The notes under the pieces are model-generated. The model was not told the origin of the DNA and ran no database searches. It saw only the letters and a program-made list of their open reading frames with translations. A stretch of 64,000 bases of DNA. It comes from Labia minor (lineage: Eukaryota; Arthropoda; Insecta; Dermaptera; Spongiphoridae). The number at the start of each line of letters is the position of its first letter. Positions within the stretch are counted from its first letter, which is position 1. The stretch covers positions 16,612,078 through 16,676,077 of the forward strand of contig OY720348.1 in NCBI GenBank assembly GCA_963082975.1, in the 5' to 3' direction. Both the position numbers and the translations under genes were made by a program. Shown here piece by piece: positions 53,308 through 64,000 of the stretch.

Positions 53308-56300
53308 GGCGGGTGGAGAGTAGTGGGTGGAACGGTGTGTCTTATGATTTTCGATGTCTCCCAGGCAATAAAATTCGATTCATTTCTTCGAAACAAAACG
53401 ATTGTATTTATGACAATGGCTGGACACAGCTGATAAAACGACCCCGTCCGGATAAAGGCCCTTGCCAATAACTCATAAGAGATAAAACGACACAATCACA
53501 ACTACTTAGTTAGGATCAGGGAAAAAAATAAAAATTTTTATATAGTCGAGTGTGCAGGTCTTGGGGGAGAAGTGTGCAATTTTATCCCCACCCAAGTTGC
53601 ACACGACGACCAACGTCCAAATGGGTACCCCCCCGGAGGGGGCAAACAAATAAAAAAGTGTCTATACTCTTTTCAACGATTGAATCTCCTACCTTCTTTC
53701 CCCCCTCCCCCCCAGGATTGTTCCTATTTCTGTCAGAAACAATTTATTTTATACACAAGACCGGGTCAAGTTTCACTCTCCATTTGGAAAGGAGGGGGGG
53801 GGGGAGGTGCCTATAGAAGCAAGCAATAAATGTTGATTTCCTCCAAACAGTTGTTCGACAGTGACATCATCGGGCAAGAAGTCACAATTGGTCCCTTCAT
53901 CTTCTTGGATGGAACCGATTTTTGTTACGCAATATGATCCGAAAGAATTCAGCGTTTTTATTTTATTATTTTTTTTTTTTTTATTTTATTTTTCTTATCA
54001 GATCCAGTCGGGTGCTTTTCGGCCTCGCCTCTGCCAAATGACTTTTTGAAATCTATATTTGGGTAAGGGTGGATTGCTTTTTGCCACTGATTCATCCATC
54101 GACATTGCAGCAAATGCAAGGAGGGCGGAGGTCCCGCAAACGAAAATATGTTAGCTTATAGGCTATTTATTTTTATGTATATTGGAGTTATCATCATTTC
54201 CAGCACGACAAACACAAAGGAAAATCCGTTTCTGGGGCATTTAGCTTGGGGTCGAGGTTTCTCCACTCAATGGAAATCCAGAGGCACTTTTTGACTTGGG
54301 GTAAAAAAAAAAAGAAAAAAAATTCGCGGTGACAGAGATAAGCTAACCCGAAGCGATTCGCCATAAAGATTAACTTTGCACTTATTGAATTTCATTTTCT
54401 ACACAAAATAATCATCGATAAATTTCCAAACATTGTCTTGCTTGGTCCCTCGGATCCTATGGGTGGGCCCCCAACCCCTAAATAGATCCTGTCTCCATTT
54501 CGTGAATTTATTTTCCCTTTTGGACCATTTCACAACTCGGCCGCGAAGAGATTTCATATCAAAAATAGCTTCACGTTTCATGGCAACCGTCTCTCTATCG
54601 TCAATCGGCCATCCTTCAAAACTCCCCCCCCCCCCTCTTTCTATCTCTCTCTCACTCTAGGATATTCAATAAACCTTGGATTTTTCAGTTCAATTCTTAT
54701 CCCCCACTCAACTCCATCCACCCTCCAGCTTTTTACTATGATGTGATTTCAAACCAATTAGAAAAACCAGCAATGGAAATGGAATGGTCTTCAATTTCCG
54801 CTGGTGTGACAAAAAAAAAATAATATAATAAAATAATAATAATATATCTATAATAATAACACGCTTGTGTAGTAATCGTGGCAAGTAGTAAATATATTTT
54901 AACAGAAAAATTGTCTTTTATACTGATTTGAAACGAACTGTAAAATGAATAACCAACGAAACCTAAGAAGATGAAAAAAATTTTTCTAAAAGTCATTTCG
55001 ATATCAAATTTCGTAAATGTAACATAAAACTTTAAAAACCCTTTCTTTATATTTTTATAAATTTTTTATAATTTTGTTTTTATTATAATATATATTAATA
55101 AACATTTTAAATAGTAAAGAAATATTAATTTAAAATTTCCCGCGTTGTACAATTTCTGTATAAAAATTAAAAGTTACATATACAGATATATCAATAATAA
55201 TATTAAATTAAAAATCTTATTTAAATTTACACAAATAATAATAAAGAGATCAAATTTATTAAATATTTCATTAATTTAATTATTTATTTAATCGTTTAAT
55301 TAATTTATAGAAGATAATAACTGAAAAACATAGATATTTTCTAAATTTCAACTAAAAAAAAAATAGGTTGATAAATTTTAGTTTTATTTGATTTATGGAT
55401 TTTATTTTGAAAGATGTATATTATATATATGTATATATTTATATATATACATATTTTGAGAGTCATTTTTTTTATCATTATTTTTCAATTATATTTCCTT
55501 TACAAATGTTTCGGATAAAGAAAATTGAATTCACAAATTATATATTAATCGTTGAAGATGATGAAATTCACTAAGGATATAATTTGAATAATATTAAATA
55601 TTAGAAGTTTAAAAAAAAAATAAAATAAAATAAAAAAGATGACAAGGACAGCGAAAAGACGCTGGGCCCTTCGACCTGGAAATATTTTATTTATTTTTTT
55701 TTTTCATATATAAAAGACTTTTCTTCTTACATGACTAAATAATCTAGAATATACGAAATTGAATTCTCTTTAATTCGCAAACGACAATAAAGCTTCAAAT
55801 AATAGAAAATTATACTTGAATTTTTTTTTTTTTTATTCTGCGAGGGTAATGCACATAAAAATCTTATATCCTTTTAAAGTGACTTTGTTACCCGGTAAAA
55901 TTATGAATGCATTATGAATCGGCTTGTGTCAATATATGGAAATAAAACTCGCGTAGAATTTCAGGGCTATTGTCATTCTTATCCTGCTCGAATAATAATA
56001 AAAAAAGGTAAGACGGCAGTTTTGTGTGCATAAGAAAAAAAAATATTAAAGAACTCTTTTATTCGAGTGAAGAATATCCATTCGTGTTTGGGGATTAGAA
56101 AACTAGGGGAACGTTTCCGTTTGATGTAGCTCCATTGATCTGACTGTAAGGGTGACGTTTTGACAAGTAGCCTCCTTGACTCACTTAGGACTTACCCCCT
56201 TCGCGGGGGTGGGTAAGTGGCTAAGGCACCCTCAATACACGCCTCCCTTTGAGCATGTCGAAATAAAGAAAAAAAAACAGATAGAAAATATATATACTCT

Positions 56301-59300
56301 TATATATTCATATATATATATATATACATTGATCGAAAGTTCAATTAATGAGACGGTGGTAGTAACTGTGCGACAGGCAGACAATAGCCAAGCGAAAAAA
56401 ATAACCAAACCATACACACAATTTCTTTTTTTTTTTTTACTTTGACATTTCAACGTTTATATGATAATATCACAAAGCATATTCTATGATAGATGAAATA
56501 AATCCATCAGTTAATAAATATTTGCCAGAAAACAAGTTGATAAAAATAATATTAAAAAAAAAAAATAATAAAAATATTAATTAAAAAAAAAAAACAAGCT
56601 TCAAAAAATAAATAAATAAAGATCGTATAATAAAGAAAAAAAAAGAAGATATTGTCAAGAAAGTCAAATGTGGCGATTTAATTAGAAAACGGTACTCTTT
56701 TGTTGTTAAATTACAATTCAATTTTGAACTTGGGTGTGGGTCATCAAAAGAGTCAACTGAAATACGCTCAGAGAATATATAATTTTGTTGTTAGTTTTTT
56801 TTTTCAAATACTTAGGAGTCATCGTAGGTTTTTATATTTTATTTTTATTTGTTTATTTTTTATTTTTTTTTTTTTTTTAATGAGACACGTCCTCTTATTT
56901 TTTTCTCTTTTAATTAAAACAATTAACTAATGAAAAATAACTTTAATAAATATTAAATATTATTTTTCATTTTAAATATACAATAGAATATAATAATATT
57001 ATAATATATATATATTATATGTATACATATAATATATATATACATATAATATAAATAAATAAATATTAGAAAGAATGTAATTATCTTGATAAATTCAAAT
57101 ATTATGATTCTATTTATCTTAATTCTATTCTTAAGAAGACAACCAGATTGTTGTGTAAATTTAAATATCATTTGAATTTAAAACATACTAGTAAAAAGAA
57201 AAAGGATATGCAAATGAGAAATTTAAAATCAAACTTGTATTATAAATTAGTTTAACAAAATAAAAAACTTTAATAAATATGAATGACGGAATTTTTAGAA
57301 TTGTTAAAAAAAAATATAAAATTATTGTAACTATCTTCATTGTTATTTAAATTCAAATATTTAAAAATGATATAAATATGGAAAGATATAAACATATAAA
57401 TTGTGTATCCATCTATAAAAATCATATTCAAAAGATATAAAATTTCTTAAATAAATTAATAAATAGAACAAAAAACAATTAATATATATATATAAAGAAA
57501 TTATTATTTATATTATTATTATTATTTTTAAAGAGTACATTTTCAATAAATAAAAATGTGCCCCTTTGAACATTTAATTGAAACAATGGGCTTTAGGGTG
57601 GGGTTTAATCAAATCTGTGTCCAATTATTAATCGAGTAACTTGGATGTTGGTCTCCGATTGCTTCGGCTTCTCTATAAATTTGTTTGGCAATTATTCCGA
57701 GTAAGGTTTGGGCATCCATTATAGATGGACCCCAACCCAGAACCAACTTCCATATTACAAACTAGTCTATTTAGATGATATTAGTTTACACAACCGTGCA
57801 CATAATCTCAAGTTGCAATGACCAAGCATTTAGGCTTCTAAGATGAGATGGCAATGGTTCGGAGGCCATTGTGGCCACATCTGTTACAGTAAAGTCTCCA
57901 ACCACTAACTTAGAAATAATTACTATAAAAGCAGATCTATCTAGACCTCTCTCTCTCTCTCTCTCTTTCTATGTATATTATATATATATATATCTATATA
58001 CAACAGTCAGTTCTAATATATTACAGTTATTAAGCAACCGCACACCAAATTAGCCAATTATTCCCATTAAAGGCCATAGGACACAGACATACTAGCTAGA
58101 TATGACTTCTAAATAGGGAGGTGGAAAAAATATAACCAAGGTTACACATAAACAATGTTGAAATCAGCATTGTAAATCCAAACAAAATGAAATAAAAAAA
58201 AAATAATAAACACAGGAGATATATTTTTGAAATAAATGAACTCAATGTAATTATTCTAAGGAGGTATTAAGTTCACAAAGGACAAAAGTGCCAGAAGAAA
58301 AACAGACAAAGATAAAAGAAATTGATGGAGATATTAATATTTAAGATTTTTTTTAATAAATGCTCTCTCTCTGTCTCACTCTTTTTCTCTGCTGGGTGGG
58401 TTCTCTTTGATCTAATCTATTATTATTTTTGTACTTTCTAACCCCACTCCTGAAAAAATAAATGCGCATAAAAAATTGAATGACATTAAGGTTTTAAATT
58501 AATGTTAAATTATATCAATCCACCCAAACAAGAGACACCTTACAACCTTTTAAATGGAGAGAATTTTACAATTTAAAAAAATAAAGAGAAGAAAGTAACA
58601 TGAAAAACGAATTATATAAAGTATAAATTAAAAAATGTTTTATATTATTAACTCTATATTAATTAATTAATATTTACATTTGATTAATATTTTAATAATA
58701 AAAATAATAGAGTATCCAGTTTTAAACACGCCTCGCTATTTTACCTAACAATAACAACATACATGAAATTATTAACCAAATTGATAAAAAAAAATGTCAA
58801 AAATATATTTAACAAAAAGTAATTATTACCTTACAGATATAATTAATCTTTTTTTTTTGATTATATATTGCACATTAAATTTCAATAAACTCCATTAAAA
58901 TTTAATTTCTACTATATATTTTTTCCTTAATTTAAATGAAAGTGAAATTTGCAACCATAAATATCGTTTTAATAATATTTGTTAAAATAATATAATAAAA
59001 GTATTATTATATGTATATTCAATTATTTTAAATTATACATAATATTAACTATATTTTTATTTAAAATTTTAAAAGAATATTAAAAAAAATGTTTTTTTTT
59101 TCTTTATTCAATTTTATGGTTATAAAAGGGAGTGAGATATGAGAAATTTTAATTAACTATAAAAGAATTTGGTGATTTATAATAATAATAATAAAAACTT
59201 ATAGATATTTTAATACAATTATTTTTGAAAAGAATATATATATATTAACAATTTATTATATTACAGTCGTTGTTTTTAAGTTGAATTCTAATTAAAATAT

Positions 59301-60529
59301 ATTACTATATTTTTTTTATATGAATATTAGATAGAAATGAATAATTTGAATTGTAGGGGTATCCAATTTTAAGAATATTAAATTAACATAAGCATCTGGA
59401 TTATGATAAAACTTGAATATGTCAAAATTTTTGATGAATAAATTTAATGAATATTGTCAAATTGCTGGTACCATTTCCTGTCCCTTTCTTATCAAATAAA
59501 CAATTTTGAATATAATTATTCTTTTTTTTTAATATTTTAAATTAAACTTCAAAATTAAAATTGTGTGTCGTCGTTAAGCTTTCAAATTGACTTCAGTGTT
59601 TCAATTAAAAACTATTTTTATTAAATGTCTATTATTATTTTTTTTTAGTTTTTAATTTGTTTGTTTTGTTGTTTTTTTAAAAAAAATAAATTCAGTGAAT
59701 CTATTAACTTTATAAAACTATTTAATTGAAATTATTATAGTAATAGTTGTTATCTGGATAATTGAATGTCGTTTCATGTTCATTGAAGTGTTCTATTTAT
59801 GTTTAATTTAAAATGCTCTAGTCAAATGTGTCATTAAAATTTCCACCAAATTTACTATTAAATTAGTTGGTCTCTTTAGTTTAGTTAGAAAACAATTTCT
59901 TTGTCTTTGCTTTTGCTATTATCTGCTCCCAAGTGATAAAGTCAGCCATTACGGATCGGGGCCAAAAATGAATGTTTTGCATGTGTGTTGTTGGGGGAGC
60001 TACTTCAAATGCAAGACGACATCAACACCTGCTCCAACCCCAAATTTAACCTCGACCATTCGGGGGTTAAGTAAATTAGTTTACGTGGCGCGCCTATTGA
60101 AAATGGTTTCTCCCCAACACATTAAACGAAAAATAATCAGCCACATGTATAAGTAGTAAGTAGATATATATAACCTAGTGAAAAATAATTTTTATCAAAA
60201 AAAAAATTCTTCAATTCGACCTGTTGATTCGAAATAGTTGATAAATACTGTCGCCCATGAGGATATTTTCATTGGAAGTGGTTCATTTTTAGATGGCTTC
60301 CAAAATACCTGATGGGAAATGAGTAATCGAATCCTTGTCTTCTCACCTGAATAAAAAAAAAATAATCAACTAACCTGAAAAATGAGTCAATTCGAGAGAA
60401 GGTTAAATATTAACCTTCTGAAAAATATAGTCGATTTTAGGAAGTGTGGACATATAAAGAGAGAAGTAAATGGAATAAAAAAAAAATTGGAGTAAAATTA
60501 AATTATAGGGATGAAGGGTAATAAAGATG

Positions 60530-61110
60530 GGAAGCTCTCTTTCAATGTTTGGTCATTCGAATACAATTTGTTGGGTTGGCATATATTCATCCACCCATAT
60601 AGAGAGCTTCATTGTTTTTGTATTTCATCGGTTTGGACATATCGCAACCGTTCCTGAACGAATACAAAGCAGAGGTTTGAAATATTCTTTTTTTTTTTGG
60701 GCTCAAATTCGATTTCAAACTAACCATTTTTTGATGGAGTGGGATCAGTCAAATGGAATCTTTTAAAACGAAATTGACTAGTCGCCTAGATAATAATATT
60801 GAAATCAGATGGAATTGTTTTTTTTTTTTGTGGAATTGGAGAGTAAATGTTGGTTGCTCCACAGGCAATGTAGGATTTCATTTTAATCTAAGGGCAGAGA
60901 TGCTACCTTCTTTGTATGCGCTTGCCTGTTTGGTTAGCGGGTTCTTATCGAGGCTCTGGCCATTTCCATTAGGCCATGTCCCCTCGAATCGCCTGTAAAG
61001 ATAATTGCTATAAGATGCGAAATGCAAAATAAACACCACCCGTTGAAAGTTTGCTTAATTTTACAGTCTCTGAATTTACATTGCCAATAAGATATGGCGA
61101 TTTTAATTAT
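60530..61110. promoter_or_regulatory. candidate conserved non-coding patch
   Basis: A mixed-composition unique patch with several sub-blocks, ending in a stretch with TTGCCAATAAGATATGG and TTTTAATTATAA (61080-61110). Open frames of 80-110 codons occur on both strands but resemble no protein family I know. Listed as a possible enhancer rather than a gene. Confidence 0.22.
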
Positions 61111-62911
61111 AAAAAGAGAATGAGAGGAGCGAGAGAAAGAGAGAGAGAGAGAGAATGGATGGGACGCGATGTTTTTGGTAGAGTTCCTCTGGAAATATCC
61201 TTTAGTGAGAGACTGGAGGTAGTCAAAACATAGCCTCTGTCTTAGAAAGGGTGCAAAACCCTGCATCAATAGTAATCAAGGGGCTAGTACTCGCACCCTT
61301 CGTAATAGGATTTTTTTTAATATGAAAGGCGGGTGTGTTCTGGATATGGACTCTATCTTTTAACATATATATATATATATATATATTATTTTTCAAGGGT
61401 GTTATTTTCAAGAATATTCCAAAGATTGAAAATAGGTGGGAGGAAAATTTAATTAAAAGAAAATTGTTCATTTCTCTTTTGGCATGGGGGATATAAAAAG
61501 AAACAAAACTAATTGAAATTAAATACATTCACTCAATCAATAGAAGAAATAACCGAAAATTGTCTTAAAATTCTCATTTTCGTTTTTATGATCTTTTTCA
61601 TAATATTTAAGGAAAACTAAAAGTAAACAGAAATAATAAATATTTAATAAAGAAAATGGTATTTAATCCTGGGTGGGGCAATTTTAAAAGTATAAAGTAC
61701 AATTTTGGTACTTTTACATCTTGCAGAAGATTTCAATTCTAATTATCTCCTTTTCAATGTAAATATTTTTTATTATAACACAAATGGAGTTTGGTGAATA
61801 TATTTCAAATTTTTTTCTTTTTTTATTAATAAAACCCACAGAAATTGGAGGATGGTGAAAATGAATCCTTTTCCGATCTGCTACAATTTCATCGGATGTA
61901 ACATGAACTGAGGGGGTTAGTTATTCGGATATTATTAATCACTTAACCATGTGTGACCGACCAATGGAGTTTACTCGAGACATCGGACCATTGGAAATTA
62001 ATCTTCATTGACGGGAGGATTGTTATCCAAAATCACTTAAACAATCTTTGTTATGTATTAAAATTAAGTTTTGTTTGAATCTATTTTGCATTGTAATAAA
62101 AAAACACGTCATCTATTTCAAATGATCGGATGTGATGGGTGGGGGTTTCTTGTTATGTCAACACCATTCCATCGGCAATGGTCTCAACCCTTTTCTACTT
62201 TGTCAAAGCAGCCCTTCGGCCGCAACCAGGCGAATAAACCATTTCGAGGCTCATTTTCCCTTTTTCAGCTAGGGGTCGTGGGCGTTTGGGTGTGAAGCAG
62301 ACGTGATGATGCTCCATTCTGGATAGAACGCGAAAAGGGTTTATTATTTACGCTTCTTGTCAAGTCTTGGGGGATGAAGGATAGAAATGGGCGAGGTTGG
62401 AGGCACTTAATGATCCGCAGATTTCAATTCTAATTCTTTCACTTCATAAAGATATGGTAACTGATTTTAATTTACTTTAAATTAGATTAAAATTAAATTG
62501 AACTAACAACCTTGGCATTTTAAGTAACCTAAAACCCGTTTAATCACACCAATGAGATACAGTTTGTCATTGGACTGCTTACATTCCATTCGGTCCAGCT
62601 CAATGCAAACAATGGAAGGGCGAGAAATGAATTCGCATCCCCTATTCTATCCCACACACAACAACCATTCATTCCATTATATAACCATTGGAATAATAAT
62701 AATAGTAGTACATGGTTAACTTAATAAGCTAAATTACTAGATTTTCTACAATAAGATAAATCTTTTCAATTTACCAGGTGGAAAATAAATAACAATAAAT
62801 AGGGGTATTTTTTCACTTCAACACAATTAAAAACATAACAATATCAATTTTGAATTGTTGCGCAACAAATAAGATTATTTAATATTTATTTTTAATATTA
62901 TTATTATTATT

Positions 62912-63039
62912 TTCGGATGGTCCCTAAAGATCACGTAGAGCTTTAAAGAAAAATGATTAATTATTGAATTTCCCTAGGCCCGAATTCCAGTCTTCAGTGT
63001 GGTAGACTGTCGTGCTAACCACTAAACCTCTGAAAGTCT
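62912..63039 (-). mobile_element. tRNA-derived SINE, family 2, copy 2
   Basis: Minus strand: CAGAGGTTTAGTGGTTAGCA (A box), GACTGGAATTCGGG (decayed B box), then CTCTACGTGATCTTTAGGGA and an (AATAAT)n tail. Matches copy 1 at 17706-17825 over its whole length apart from a small insertion. Confidence 0.7.
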
Positions 63040-63395
63040 ATTTTTTTTATTATTATTTAATTAAATGATAGAGAACTAATACCATTTTTTTTTAATTTCC
63101 ACTGTTTTTTATAAAGATGATTAATAAAAATAATCTCATATATTCTATTATAATTTTTGTTTAATAAATCAATAATATTTATGAAGTTAATGGATTTAGA
63201 AACTCTCTCGAGACACTCATTAAGACATTTTAAAACTTAAACGAAACTTGTCATTGAATGAATTTTTAGGAAACAAAAATAGGTTATAATATGGGATAAT
63301 AATTTAAATAATGTATTGTATTATTTTAATTATTTATTATTAATATTATTTTAATTCATTTTAAGTATTATCTATCTTAATTTTAAAAAAATAAC

Positions 63396-63429
<34 letters not shown>

Positions 63430-63875
63430 TATTAAAAAAATAATAGAACTAATTATAACCGAATAAAATGAAAGAGTGAATATTCAAGGGACAATTATCT
63501 GTTCATAGATATATAATAAAAAAATACTTGACGCGTTCTTTAACTAAAGTAATACAATATTTTTTTACCTGGACATTTTTGCACACCTTAATTAGAATTC
63601 ACTACTACATGTGTAATATATGTATGTAATATATAATTTAGTTTTTCCTTAATTATATTTTCTAATTTATTTATTAAAATTATACATATTAACTCAGTTA
63701 TCATTTTATATATTATTAATCCAGCATAATCTATTTTTTTTTTTAAAAACAAAAAAAAAATGTATGCATCTCATTTTGATAGAAATACCAACAGGAACAT
63801 TTTTCTATTTATTAGTTAGTTTATTTAATATTTATTTTATTTATTAGTTTTTTTTTTATTAATAAGTATTTAAAT

Positions 63876-64000
63876 CAGTGATTCTCAACCTATGTGCCGC
63901 TGCACTTTTGTGTGCCGCAGCAATTTTGTGTGCCGCGCGATTATCAAAATGTACCGCCATATTATTATTACAAATGTAAAGAGATTTCCGACATTTTTTC
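63876..64000. mobile_element. hAT MITE of the CAGTGATTCTCAACC family, cut by window end
   Basis: Starts CAGTGATTCTCAACCTATG and contains GTGCCGCAGC and GTGCCGCGCGATTATC, matching the element at 18680. The right end lies outside the window. Confidence 0.85.

Larger units (their letters stand above)
47699..64000 (-). other. probable dac intron (at least 16.3 kb), no exon recognised
   Basis: The exon before 47698 should encode the first half of the coiled coil (in vertebrates an ELKMDFLRERELRE-like run). I looked for that in the GC-richer minus-strand patches (49.5-50.0, 53.5-53.8, 54.4-54.7, 57.6-57.9, 59.9-60.1, 60.5-61.1 and 61.8-62.5 kb) and did not find it, so it is probably beyond 64000. 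The stretch is mostly AT-rich unique DNA with microsatellites, three hAT-type elements and one SINE. Short open frames here look like chance. Confidence 0.65.

Noticed and set aside
54399-54660. 60-75 codon frames on both strands near 54.5 kb
   Set aside because: No domain, no splice signals in phase, and both strands are equally open. Chance frames in a GC-richer patch.
60300-60345. 39-bp micro-exon between CAG|GTGAG-like and CAG|GTATTT sites on the minus strand
   Set aside because: Sites of this quality are common, the encoded peptide is not Dac-like, and the length gives no phase support.

Overview
The window is AT-rich animal DNA with one recognisable host gene and a dense load of small transposable elements. 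The gene is the 3' half of dachshund (dac/DACH), a SKI/SNO/DAC-family transcriptional co-regulator, on the minus strand. The protein signature (coiled coil, then WNYSGLELMGTGAAFWQNYS, SLAQELELERKSRQ and a GYYKNSVLFTSAT end), together with mariner, hAT, Tc1/IS630, LINE, SINE and helentron-like elements, suggests an arthropod, most likely an insect. I cannot name the species.

Layout. From 1 to about 24 kb lies the 3' flank of dac. It has no convincing host gene and is packed with transposon remnants: three helentron-associated (HINE/DINE-like) families, internally deleted mariners, hAT elements, two tRNA-derived SINE families, LINE fragments and foldback elements. From about 24 to 27.3 kb is quieter DNA that may include the dac 3' UTR. 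From 27316 to 47698 are the last five dac coding exons: 47555-47698 coiled coil, 43653-43889 proline/glutamine-rich plus a conserved block, 31522-31587 a small cassette, 31345-31428, and 27316-27368 terminal. They are separated by introns of about 3.7 kb, 12.1 kb, 93 bp and 4.0 kb. From 47699 to 64000 I see no further exon. This is most simply the next dac intron, at least 16.3 kb long, with few transposons and several GC-richer unique patches that could be enhancers.

The five exons encode a continuous 193-residue C-terminus. Every intron in it is phase 1, so each internal exon is a whole number of codons and can be skipped without losing frame. The four codons that span junctions within the window are all Glu.

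The most notable non-gene structure is a set of short elements sharing one architecture: a 5' palindrome, a TG/CCGT-rich microsatellite, a subterminal inverted repeat, and a 3' hairpin of the form stem-GASA-stem followed by CTTA. They occur in seven copies of one family and one copy of a second, with a third family of related plan. One copy sits inside nested inverted repeats. I saw no LTR retroelement, no tRNA or rRNA gene and no CRISPR array.
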